From positions 1-34,152 of the forward strand of contig JARUKX010000041.1 of NCBI GenBank assembly GCA_029688825.1: a stretch of 34,152 bases of DNA. The letters are read 5' to 3'. The translations under genes and the position numbers were made by a program. Positions within the stretch are counted from its first letter, which is position 1, and every line of letters starts with the position of its first letter. The notes beneath the pieces are model-generated. The model saw only the letters and a program-made list of their open reading frames with translations, searched no databases and was not told where the DNA came from. This document shows positions 22,691 to 30,257 of this stretch, in pieces. This DNA is from Haloarculaceae archaeon H-GB1-1 (GTDB lineage Archaea > Halobacteriota > Halobacteria > Halobacteriales > Haloarculaceae).

Positions 22691-23797
22691 ATGTCGAACT
22701 TGGGTCGCGAGTCAGAACGCCAGGGAGACGAGCCGTCGCGGAACAGGTGTGACTACTGTCGGCTCCCCTGTCCGGAGGGTCCCGTCACCGCCGAGATCGA
22801 GGGGAGAGAGTACGGCTTCTGCTCGCAGGGGTGTCGGAACGCCATCCAGGAGAGCGACCGTGTGTTCACGGAGTATCACGGCTATCGGCGCTTCCATACC
22901 GGCGTCTCGACGCTCGACGCGACGCTTCCTGAGGGGGTTCCACGGAACTCGTTCGTGATGCTGAAAGACCTCGCGGGCACCCGAACGGAAGCGATCCAGG
23001 CCGAATTCGCCTGGCGGGCCCTCCAGCGGGGCGAACCCGTCGTCATCATGTCGTTCCTCGAACCACCCGTGTCGCTCATCCAGGAGTTCGTCACGCTGGA
23101 CTGGAACGTCATTCCCTATCTCGAACGCGGACAACTCCACATCATCGACTGTTTCACGTACCGCGTCGACGACCGCCAGCGGATGTTCGATCGGATGAAC
23201 GCCTGGAACAGACACCTCAGCAAGTGCGCCGAGGACGCGACGACGCGCGTTCGCGACCCCTCAGAGGTGAGCGAACTCCAGAGTCGCCTGGACACTGCTC
23301 TGGAAGATCTGGACATGCACGACAACGGCATCGTCATCGTCGACTCGCTGACGGAGTTCGGGTCGCTCGTCCAGCCAGTTCAGGCGTACAGCTTCGTCAA
23401 GGACATCCGCGCCGACGTGTGCAAAGGTCGATTCGTGCCCATCTTCGCCGGCGCGACAGTCGGCAGCGAAGCCGACGTGTTCCCCCACGACCTGGAGTAC
23501 ATGATGGACGGCATCATCGAACTTCGTCTCACCGAGGAGATCATCCCGAACACGCTCATCAAGCAGTTCCGCGTCCGGAAGATGAGCGGCGTCCTCATCT
23601 ACCCAGAGTGGAACGTCTACGAGTACACCAGTGGGACGGGCATCGTGACGTTCGACCCCACCGAGCAACTGGCGCAAAGTCAGGCAGACGGAGACAGCCC
23701 CCCGCCAGTGGGCGGAACCGGGGGAGAGAACGCATCGGCGCCGTCCGACGCAGACGCTCACACCGCTTCGGACGACGATTCCGGCAGCAGGTTGTGA
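22691..23797 (+). CDS. KaiC-like ATPase-fold protein with N-terminal metal-binding domain
   Basis: A 368-residue protein. Residues about 20-52 form a Cys-rich unit: CDYC, then CxxGC in FCSQGC. It resembles the metal-binding domain at the N-terminus of copper-type P-ATPases (PF12156-like). Residues about 70-330 have the RecA/KaiC fold of haloarchaeal HTR-like proteins: FHTGVSTLDATLPEGVPRNS at the start, the Walker B-like GIVIVDSLTEF, and the final KMSGVLIYPEW. The Walker A region reads LAGTRTEAIQ and lacks the Gly-Lys-Ser/Thr needed for ATP, so it may sense rather than hydrolyse nucleotide. The tail (about 335-368) is disordered and acidic. A TTTTCC element 25-28 bases before the ATG supports the start. 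Confidence 0.8.
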   Translation: MSNLGRESERQGDEPSRNRCDYCRLPCPEGPVTAEIEGREYGFCSQGCRNAIQESDRVFTEYHGYRRFHTGVSTLDATLPEGVPRNSFVMLKDLAGTRTEAIQAEFAWRALQRGEPVVIMSFLEPPVSLIQEFVTLDWNVIPYLERGQLHIIDCFTYRVDDRQRMFDRMNAWNRHLSKCAEDATTRVRDPSEVSELQSRLDTALEDLDMHDNGIVIVDSLTEFGSLVQPVQAYSFVKDIRADVCKGRFVPIFAGATVGSEADVFPHDLEYMMDGIIELRLTEEIIPNTLIKQFRVRKMSGVLIYPEWNVYEYTSGTGIVTFDPTEQLAQSQADGDSPPPVGGTGGENASAPSDADAHTASDDDSGSRL

Positions 23798-23812
23798 GTG
23801 TGGCACACACAG

Positions 23813-23820
23813 CTTATATA
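23813..23820 (+). promoter_or_regulatory. TATA box of the HtrA-like gene
   Basis: CTTATATA is a near-consensus TATA box 20-27 bases before the GTG at 23840. The next ATG (23897) would leave a leader of about 55 bases. Confidence 0.55.
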
Positions 23821-23839
23821 GGAGACACGCTAACCGCGG

Positions 23840-24772
23840 GTGAAGGTCGCGGCCGGCATCGCGAGTACCGCCACACTGGTGGCGACCGCACACCGCATGA
23901 GTTCACCCACTTCGTACGAACGGCTGTACAGCGATACCATCTCGTCCGTCGTCTCCATCTACGTCGCCGATAGGACGCCCGACGCGGGCGGCACCGGCTC
24001 CGGGTTCGTGTACGAATCGACCGACGGCCGCGGCCACTTGCTCACGAATCAGCACGTCGTCGGTGAGGCACCAGCAGTCGACGTCCGATTCAGCGACGGC
24101 ACCTGGTCCGTCGGCGAAGTCGTCGGGACTGACGCGTACACCGACCTCGCCGTGGTCGCCGTCGAGGACCTCCCAGAAGAGGCCGAACCGCTGCCGATGG
24201 CGGCGTCGAATCCACGACCCGGACAGCCGGTGGCCGCCCTCGTGACGAGTGACACGCTCGGGGCGCACGCCGACCGAGACTCCGTCACTGGCACGGTATC
24301 CGTCGTCGGCGTCGATCGCGCTCGCGCTGGCCACAACATCGGCTTCGCCGTCTCGGCCGTCGTCGTGCGACGAGTCGCACCGGTCTTGCTCCGTGACGGG
24401 ACGTATCGACACCCGCATCTCAAGATGAAGACCCTCGACGTCTCGCCCACCGTCGCGGAAGCGAACAGTCTCGACGAGCCCGGTGGCGTCCTCGTCATGG
24501 ACGTCCGACTCGGACCGTCGAGCGGTGCCCTCCCCGGGTGTGAGGAGACGCGAACGGTCCGTGGACGAGAGGTTCCCATCGGCGGGGACGTCATCGTCGG
24601 CGTCGACGACACTCGAATCCGGAGTCACGAAGAGCTGATGCGGTACCTCCTGCTGGAAACGAAACCCGGCGAGCCAATCGACGTTCGACTGCTCCGAGAC
24701 GGCGAACCCATCGACGAAGCACTTACGCTCGGCGAGCGGCCCGCGACCGACGCCCATGCGGCGGTCGCTTAA
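23840..24772 (+). CDS. HtrA/DegP-like protein lacking the catalytic serine segment
   Basis: A 310-residue trypsin-fold plus PDZ protein. H72 (TNQHVV) and D102 (YTDLAVV) of the triad are present. The next region should hold an oxyanion loop and GNSGGP. Instead the sequence goes from VVGVDRARAG straight to HNIGFAVSAVVVRRV, which normally lies after the serine motif. About 35-40 residues are missing in frame, so it cannot be an active serine protease. The PDZ domain (about 215-300) is intact. It might bind unfolded proteins or act as a decoy or regulator. The start is GTG 23840, judged by TATA spacing; 23897 is an alternative. The signal is weak (VAAGIASTATLVATAH). The short repeat CGCGCT-CGCGCT at the junction may have favoured a deletion. 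Confidence 0.85.
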   Translation: MKVAAGIASTATLVATAHRMSSPTSYERLYSDTISSVVSIYVADRTPDAGGTGSGFVYESTDGRGHLLTNQHVVGEAPAVDVRFSDGTWSVGEVVGTDAYTDLAVVAVEDLPEEAEPLPMAASNPRPGQPVAALVTSDTLGAHADRDSVTGTVSVVGVDRARAGHNIGFAVSAVVVRRVAPVLLRDGTYRHPHLKMKTLDVSPTVAEANSLDEPGGVLVMDVRLGPSSGALPGCEETRTVRGREVPIGGDVIVGVDDTRIRSHEELMRYLLLETKPGEPIDVRLLRDGEPIDEALTLGERPATDAHAAVA

Positions 24773-25539
24773 TCCGTCCGCGGGAGCGCGTACGCCCCGA
24801 GAAGGAACAGGACCACCGCCAGGGTAGCCAGAACGCCGAGGTTCGCCGTCACCGACCACGCCGGATCGCTCCCCGCGTACGTGAGTTCGCGCACCGCTCG
24901 CGAGAAGTACGTCAGCGGCGACAGCCACATGGCCGGTCGGAACCACGCGGGCAGCATCGACGGCGGGACGAACGTCTCGCTGAGGAACAGCAACGGGATG
25001 GCCAGGGCGTTGCTCGCCGCGATGACGCCGTCCTGTGAGTCGGCGAGCGCGCCGAGCAGCGCTCCGACTGCGCAGAACATACCGACGGCCAGCACCACCG
25101 CGACGGCGAGCAGTACCGCGATGGCCCCCGACAGTACGACGTTCGCCCCCGTCACGAGGACGATGAGGACGAGCAACAACAGCGCAGCGAGTCCGATGAC
25201 GACGACGTTCACGAGCGTCTGCGCGAGCAACCACTCCGGACGAGTCAGCGGCGTCGTCGCCAGCTTCTCGAAGCGATTGTCGTCGCGATGACGCGCCACC
25301 TCGCTCCCCACGCGGGACAGCGGCGTGAACAGCACGACCACCGCGAGATATCCCGGCACGTAGTACGCGGCGGGTTCGGCGAAGAGGCCGCCGCCGGTCG
25401 GCTGGGTCTGCACCAGCGCACCGAAGATGAGCACGATGAGCAGCGGGAACAGGAACGTGAAGAAGACCGCCGTCCGTCGCCGGAGGAACGAGTGCCACGC
25501 GGCGACGAACGAGGCCCGGACGCGGCCGAGTCGACTCAT
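24769..25539 (-). CDS. ABC-2 type transporter permease
   Basis: A 256-residue membrane protein with six predicted helices in the ABC-2 layout. The N-terminal coupling helix is MSRLGRVRASFVAAWHSFLRR, followed by RRTAVFFTFLFPLLIV. The cytosolic segment between helices 2 and 3 includes DDNRFEKLATTPLTRPEW, which is typical, and the final LSPLTYFSRAVRELTY is also conserved. It pairs with the ATPase gene through an ATGA overlap. Exported substrate unknown; the neighbourhood suggests a link to oxidase or heme maturation, though drug or lipid export is equally common for this family. Its stop overlaps the HtrA stop (TTAA) in a convergent arrangement. Confidence 0.88.
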   Translation of the reverse strand: MSRLGRVRASFVAAWHSFLRRRTAVFFTFLFPLLIVLIFGALVQTQPTGGGLFAEPAAYYVPGYLAVVVLFTPLSRVGSEVARHRDDNRFEKLATTPLTRPEWLLAQTLVNVVVIGLAALLLLVLIVLVTGANVVLSGAIAVLLAVAVVLAVGMFCAVGALLGALADSQDGVIAASNALAIPLLFLSETFVPPSMLPAWFRPAMWLSPLTYFSRAVRELTYAGSDPAWSVTANLGVLATLAVVLFLLGAYALPRTD

Positions 25540-26483
25540 CGCTCCCCTCCCGTCGAGACCGCCGTGCCCTCGACGCGCGGGCTGGGTCCCTCGTCGAGCC
25601 CCGTTCCGGCCAGTTCCATGTAGACGTCCTCCAGTGACGGTTCGCTCCAGGTGAGCGCGTCGTAGGGAATCTCCGCTGTTTCGAGGGCGTCCACCACCTC
25701 GCCGATACTCACCGGGGGGACGTCGTAGATAGTGAGGACCCCGCCCTCCAGGACGAGTTCGTAATCGAGCGGCAGGGCGTCTACCTGGTCCGCTTCGGCG
25801 TCCGTCTCGACGACGAGGCGACTTTCACCGCCGTAGGTCGACACCAGCGCGTCGGGTGTGTCCAGCGCCACGAGCGATCCGTCCGCGAGGAGCCCGACGT
25901 GGTCTGCGAGTCTTTGGGCCTCTTCCATGTAGTGCGTCGTGATGAACACGGTCGTCCCGGCGTCGGCCAGCCCGTCGATGAGGTCCCAGAGGGCGTGTCT
26001 GCCCGCCGGGTCGATACCCGTCGTCGGCTCGTCGAGGAAGAGCAGGTCGGGGTCGTTCATCAGCGTCGCCCCGACACAGGTCCGGCGCTGCTGGCCGCCC
26101 GAGAGGTTCTCGTACCAGGTGTCGGCTGCGTCCGTCAAGCCCACGTCACCGAGCACCGACTCGACGTCGCGCGCCTCGTCGTACAGTCCGCCGTAGTAGC
26201 GAAGCAGTTCTCGCGGCGTCAGTCGCTCCGGCGGGTCGAACGCCTGTGGAAGAAGTCCGATTCGGTCCCGGTCGGCGTCGGTTGGTGCGGTGCCGAACAC
26301 TCGAACGGTCCCCTCGGCGTCGGTCGTTCCGGTGAGCGCGCGAACGAGCGTGGTCTTGCCCGCTCCGTTGGGGCCGACCAGCGCGAACACCTCTCCCGAA
26401 CCGACCGACAGCGAGACCCCGCCGAGTGCGACCGTGTCGCCGTAGCTCCGACGGACGTCCTCCGCGACGAGTACCTCCTGCAT
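25536..26483 (-). CDS. ABC transporter ATP-binding protein
   Basis: A 315-residue ATPase. Walker A GPNGAGKTT (about 37-45), Q-loop LLPQAF, signature LSGGQQRR, Walker B LLFLDEPT and H-loop ITTHYMEEA are all intact. After about residue 215 a DUF4162-like C-terminal domain is followed by LEDVYMELAG, seen in ABC-2 export ATPases. It energises the permease encoded just downstream, and the genes overlap by four bases. It is the first gene of this two-gene operon. Confidence 0.93.
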   Translation of the reverse strand: MQEVLVAEDVRRSYGDTVALGGVSLSVGSGEVFALVGPNGAGKTTLVRALTGTTDAEGTVRVFGTAPTDADRDRIGLLPQAFDPPERLTPRELLRYYGGLYDEARDVESVLGDVGLTDAADTWYENLSGGQQRRTCVGATLMNDPDLLFLDEPTTGIDPAGRHALWDLIDGLADAGTTVFITTHYMEEAQRLADHVGLLADGSLVALDTPDALVSTYGGESRLVVETDAEADQVDALPLDYELVLEGGVLTIYDVPPVSIGEVVDALETAEIPYDALTWSEPSLEDVYMELAGTGLDEGPSPRVEGTAVSTGGER

Positions 26484-26522
26484 GGGAGAACCTGTCCCTG
26501 CGACCGGGATAGGCAGTTCGAT

Positions 26523-26753
26523 TCAGAGCGCCCGGCGTACCGTCCGCACGATGGCGTCGACGTCGAACTCGTCCTCGCTCACGTCGAAGACGACCTCGTC
26601 GTCGAGCCGGACGACGAACACGCCGTGATCGCCCATCGTCAGCCTACACTCGTCCAGCTCCGTCTCCAGGCCGGCGAGGACGCCCTCAGCCACCTGGAGC
26701 GCGCGATTCCGGTAGCCACACGGGACGCAGTACTCTATCTCGACGCGTGCCAT
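26523..26753 (-). CDS. SelT/SelW-family (Rdx) redox protein
   Basis: A 76-residue thioredoxin-like mini-protein. It starts MARVEIEYCVPCGYRNRAL, in which CVPC corresponds to the CxxU/CxxC redox motif of SelW, SelT and SelH. Later GVFVVRLDDEVVFD is the conserved strand-turn region. Such proteins form selenoprotein W-like thiol-redox relays; here Cys replaces selenocysteine. The frame extends to 26789, but a TTTTTAC element about 29 bases before the ATG at 26753 sets the start. It may keep thiols reduced for nearby copper or heme factors. Confidence 0.85.
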   Translation of the reverse strand: MARVEIEYCVPCGYRNRALQVAEGVLAGLETELDECRLTMGDHGVFVVRLDDEVVFDVSEDEFDVDAIVRTVRRAL

Positions 26754-26818
26754 GACCTCGGGTAGGGTCGGCGGCGTAAAAATGTCCACGTCGACGAGTC
26801 GGGTGCGCCACCAGCGTG

Positions 26819-27499
26819 TCAGTTCGCGTTCTTGCCGAACGGTCGCCAGTAGAGCAGCGCGACGGTCACGACGAACACGACCGTCGAGAGGCCGTAGGAC
26901 TGGGCGTAGACCGCGCCCGCGATCGCCGTGCCGCTACCCACGACGCCCGTGACGAGCGACGCGAGCACCGGCCACGTACACGAGACGCACGAGAGCAGTC
27001 CGAGCAGGCCCGTGACCGCCGAGCCAACGGCGTCGAGCACCGTCGCGTACACCAGATACGCCAGCGCACCGTACCCGAACACCTTGTACGGCAGGATGTT
27101 CAGACTCAGACCCATACCGTTGTAGAGGACGGCGGGACCCCACCCCGGCGGGAGCGCCCACCACGAGATGCGGAGGCCCGTCGCCTGGTGGGCGTGACCG
27201 ACGACGCCGCCGGTGTACGCCAACAGCCCGAAGTAGCCGACGGCGAGGACGGCGGCGAGCCGACGGTGGCGCGTCGAGGATGGCGCGGGCCTCGTCCGGA
27301 GCACGGCCCACAGCCCCACGTTGATCCAGACGAACGGATACAGCCAGTAGCGGACGGCGAGCGGGTCACGGAGCGACGTCGACCCGAGAACGCCGTAGGC
27401 GAGCAACACCAGCAGCTCCGTGTTGACCAGCAGTGCGCCCCACAGGAGCGTGTCCTTCTGGAAGCGAATCTCCGGAACCGAGATGTCTATCGTGCGCAT
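26819..27499 (-). CDS. Polytopic membrane protein next to ctaB
   Basis: A 226-residue protein with about seven hydrophobic segments and short loops. It has aromatic/Gly-rich WWALPPGWGPAVLYNG and a Cys pair in LLSCVSCTWPVL within a helix, which could bind metal or form a redox pair. I recall similar proteins beside ctaB in other haloarchaea but cannot name a function. Only three bases separate its start from the ctaB stop, so it is co-transcribed and probably helps heme-copper oxidase biogenesis (inferred). Confidence 0.8.
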   Translation of the reverse strand: MRTIDISVPEIRFQKDTLLWGALLVNTELLVLLAYGVLGSTSLRDPLAVRYWLYPFVWINVGLWAVLRTRPAPSSTRHRRLAAVLAVGYFGLLAYTGGVVGHAHQATGLRISWWALPPGWGPAVLYNGMGLSLNILPYKVFGYGALAYLVYATVLDAVGSAVTGLLGLLSCVSCTWPVLASLVTGVVGSGTAIAGAVYAQSYGLSTVVFVVTVALLYWRPFGKNAN

Positions 27500-27502
27500 G
27501 AT

Positions 27503-28894
27503 TTAGACCACGAGTGCGTCGACGACGATGGCGACCAGGAGCGCGCCGAGGTAGGCGTTCGACGCGTGGAACGCGCGGAACGCCGCGCCGTCGGTGCGCT
27601 CGCGGTGTAGTCGGATGACCGTGTACAGGAAGACGCCACCGAGCAGCGTGATGGTGCCGGCGTAGAGCCAGCCGAGCGACGTCAGCGCGACGAGCGTGAC
27701 CGCCGCGAGGAACGTCGCCGCGAGGTACCAGACGATGTGCTTGCGCGTCGCAGTCTCCCCTCTGACGACCGGCATCATCGGGAACCCACCGCGCTCGTAG
27801 TCGTCCTTGTAGGCCAGCGCGAGGTTGTAGAAGTGCGCCGGCGTCCACAGGAAGATGACTCCCGCGAGGACGAGCCCCGGCAGACCGACGCGCCCCGTCA
27901 CCGCCGCCCAACCGATGAGTGCGGGCAGGGCACCGGCGAAGCCGCCGATGACCGTGTTCTGGACGGTGTTGGGCTTCAACACGAGCGTGTACACCACGCT
28001 GTAGAAGACGATGGCGGCGAGTCCGAGCACGGCAGTGAGCCAGTTCACGAGCCAGAACGAGACCAGCGACGCCGTCGCCAGCAGAGCGCCGAAGGAGAGC
28101 GCGTTGCGGACGGGAATTCGATGGGTCGCGACGGGCCGGTCGGCCGTCCTGTTCATCCGCTGGTCGATGTCCCGTTCGAAGACGTGGTTGAACGTCCCGC
28201 TCGCACCGATGGAGAGGACGCCACCGAGCAGGGTGAGTCCCACCGTTCGCATCGAAAGCGCCGGCCCGGCGGCGAGCGCCATCCCTGCGGCCGCCACCAG
28301 ACAGAGCAGCCACATCAACCGCGGCTTCATGAGACGGAAGTAGGCGTTGAGCCGCTCGGTCCCGGTCAACGGCGGGAGGTCCGCAGGGTCTCCAGCAGAT
28401 CCGTCTTCTGGGACCGGAGCCGGGTCGAGATCGGTGACGGGCGACTCGTCGTCGCTTCCGTAGCGGGCTTCGAGCGTCCATCCGAGCGCGGCGACGAGCG
28501 AGGAGAAGATGCCCATCCCCGTCAGGAGGTGGGCGTAGCGAAGTGTCGTCGTCGGGCCGACGGTCACGACGAACGCGCCGAGTGCGACCTGGACCGGGAA
28601 GAGCACGAGCGCGGCGACGAGCGCCGCCCGAACGCGGAGGCGCTCGGCGCGATACAGTCCCAGCACGGTCGCGGCGACGACCAGGAGGCCGACGACGACC
28701 GCTGCGATTCGATGCGTCCAGGCGACGATGAGCGCGGGGTTCGACAGCGTCACCGGTCCCGAACACGTCGGCCAGGTCGAACACGCGGCCACGGCGTCAG
28801 CGATGGACGCGGTCGCGCCTGCCAGGACCAGCACGTACACGCCCATAGTGGCCGCCGCGAGCAACGTGTGAAATCTGAATTTCGTCGTGGACAC
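27503..28894 (-). CDS. ctaB: Heme o synthase with fused CtaA-like domain
   Basis: A 463-residue membrane protein (GTG start). Residues about 10-145 are four helices of a heme A synthase (CtaA/COX15)-type half, with His in WTHRIAAVVVG and RYAHLLTGM. After a charged linker (about 145-178), residues 180-463 are protoheme IX farnesyltransferase: NHVFERDIDQRMNRTADRP and YKDDYERGGFPMMPV are the two Asp-rich prenyl-binding motifs. It attaches farnesyl to heme b to make heme o for terminal oxidases; the CtaA half may continue to heme A or only bind heme. The fusion is known in haloarchaea. coxB is divergent 133 bases away. Confidence 0.93.
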   Translation of the reverse strand: MSTTKFRFHTLLAAATMGVYVLVLAGATASIADAVAACSTWPTCSGPVTLSNPALIVAWTHRIAAVVVGLLVVAATVLGLYRAERLRVRAALVAALVLFPVQVALGAFVVTVGPTTTLRYAHLLTGMGIFSSLVAALGWTLEARYGSDDESPVTDLDPAPVPEDGSAGDPADLPPLTGTERLNAYFRLMKPRLMWLLCLVAAAGMALAAGPALSMRTVGLTLLGGVLSIGASGTFNHVFERDIDQRMNRTADRPVATHRIPVRNALSFGALLATASLVSFWLVNWLTAVLGLAAIVFYSVVYTLVLKPNTVQNTVIGGFAGALPALIGWAAVTGRVGLPGLVLAGVIFLWTPAHFYNLALAYKDDYERGGFPMMPVVRGETATRKHIVWYLAATFLAAVTLVALTSLGWLYAGTITLLGGVFLYTVIRLHRERTDGAAFRAFHASNAYLGALLVAIVVDALVV

Positions 28895-28992
28895 CGTACA
28901 ACCCTCGTTGAGCGAACTTCCCGCGGTATCTACTTATGTCCCGCGCTTTGGCCGAGAAAACGACCCCCCGTATCGCGGTCGGATTACAGCAG

Positions 28993-29001
28993 CTATTTAT
29001 G
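28993..29001 (+). promoter_or_regulatory. TATA box of coxB
   Basis: CTATTTATG lies 27-35 bases before the ATG at 29028, so the coxB transcript is leaderless or nearly so. Confidence 0.55.
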
Positions 29002-29027
29002 CTCCACTTTCATAGCCCCGCACAGAA

Positions 29028-29738
29028 ATGAGCTACAAACGCGTCGGGTTATTGGCGCTTCTGGCCGCGACGCTGCTCGCGTTCGCAGAGCCGGCCGCTG
29101 CACAGTCGGTCGCCGACTCGACAACCGAGGCGGCTATCTGGAACCTGAACATACAGTTACTGGCCGTTGCGATTCCCATCACGGTCCTCGTCGAGGGAAT
29201 CCTCATCTACACGGTCTGGAAGTTCCGCAAGAACGAATCGCCGCTGCCGACCCAGGAGAACCGCCGACTCGAGATCACCTGGACCATCGCGACAGCCATC
29301 ATCCTGCTGTTCGTCGGCGTCGCGTCCTACCAGGTACTCGCCAATCCGTACGTCACTGCCTCGTCCCAACAGCAGATCGACACGAACCAGGACCCGGTCG
29401 AGGTCAAGGTGTACGCCCAGAAGTACAGCTGGGAGTTCGAGTACGTCGGCGAGAACGTCACGAGCACGAACACGCTCGTGGTGCCCGAGGACAGGGTAGT
29501 TAAATTTAACATCACCTCACGTGACTGGCTCCACTCCTTCCACGTGCCAGGACTGGGCCTCAAGCAAGACGCCTTCCCCGGCAAGTGGAACGAGATCCAG
29601 ACGCGACCGACCAATACCGGAACCTACCAACTGTACTGTGCGGAGTACTGTGGCGTCGGTCACTCCGGGATGCTCGGGACCGTCGAGGTCAAGTCCCAGG
29701 ACGCCTACCAAAACTGGCTCGACGAACAACAAGGCTGA
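29028..29738 (+). CDS. coxB: Cytochrome c oxidase subunit II (CuA subunit)
   Basis: A 236-residue protein. The signal peptide spans about 1-25 (ending AAAQ). Two transmembrane helices lie at about 42-64 and 83-103. A periplasm-facing cupredoxin domain follows. CuA ligands are all present: H169 in DWLHSFHVP, then C204, E206, C208, H212 and M215 in YCAEYCGVGHSGM. It accepts electrons from a blue-copper donor and passes them to subunit I. Subunit I is not in this window (the next gene is a MaoC hydratase), so coxB is either separated from its partner or belongs to a scattered oxidase. ctaB, needed for the heme, is divergent. Confidence 0.95.
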   Translation: MSYKRVGLLALLAATLLAFAEPAAAQSVADSTTEAAIWNLNIQLLAVAIPITVLVEGILIYTVWKFRKNESPLPTQENRRLEITWTIATAIILLFVGVASYQVLANPYVTASSQQQIDTNQDPVEVKVYAQKYSWEFEYVGENVTSTNTLVVPEDRVVKFNITSRDWLHSFHVPGLGLKQDAFPGKWNEIQTRPTNTGTYQLYCAEYCGVGHSGMLGTVEVKSQDAYQNWLDEQQG

Positions 29739-29801
29739 CTCCGTCCCCGACCGTCGGGTCGACGGCATGCATTTTTCTCCCGTGCGGGTGAACGGACCCG
29801 C

Positions 29802-30257
29802 ATGGACCTGACCTATTTCGAGGACTTCGAGACGGGTACGTCCGAACGGCTCGGAACCTACGACGTGTCGCGCGAGGAGATAGTCGAGTTTGCCGAGCGC
29901 TACGATCCACAGCCGTTCCACGTCGACGAGGCGGCCGCGGAAGCATCGCCCTTCGGGGGTCTCGTCGCCTCGGGCTGGCACACGGCGTCCATGACGATGC
30001 GCGTCCTCGTCGACGAGCACTTCTCGGAGGCGGCATCCCACGGTGCCCTCGGCGTGGACGAACTCCAGTGGCGCGAACCGGTCAGACCAGGCGACGTCCT
30101 CGCGGTCAGCACGACTATCGAGGGGATGGAGCCGTGGGACGACGAGCGAGGACTCGTTCACGCGCGCACGGTCACGGAACGCGACCGCGACGGGGCGACG
30201 GTGATGTCGATGCTGTCGCACGTCCTGTACGAACGCCGAGAGAAGGAGTCCGAGTAG
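29802..30257 (+). CDS. MaoC-like (R)-specific enoyl-CoA hydratase
   Basis: A 151-residue hot-dog-fold enzyme. AERYDPQPFHVDEAAAEAS carries the catalytic Asp and His of the MaoC/hydratase-2 family, and GLVASGWHTA is the following helix. It hydrates trans-2-enoyl-CoA to (R)-3-hydroxyacyl-CoA, feeding polyhydroxyalkanoate or lipid pathways. A T-rich ATTTTTC about 25-33 bases before the ATG is the probable TATA box. Its stop directly abuts that of the convergent CAP-protein gene. Confidence 0.9.
   Translation: MDLTYFEDFETGTSERLGTYDVSREEIVEFAERYDPQPFHVDEAAAEASPFGGLVASGWHTASMTMRVLVDEHFSEAASHGALGVDELQWREPVRPGDVLAVSTTIEGMEPWDDERGLVHARTVTERDRDGATVMSMLSHVLYERREKESE

Noticed and set aside
27366-28784. 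472-codon minus-strand ORF
   Set aside because: Frame shadow of ctaB; basic, Arg/Pro-rich and without motifs.
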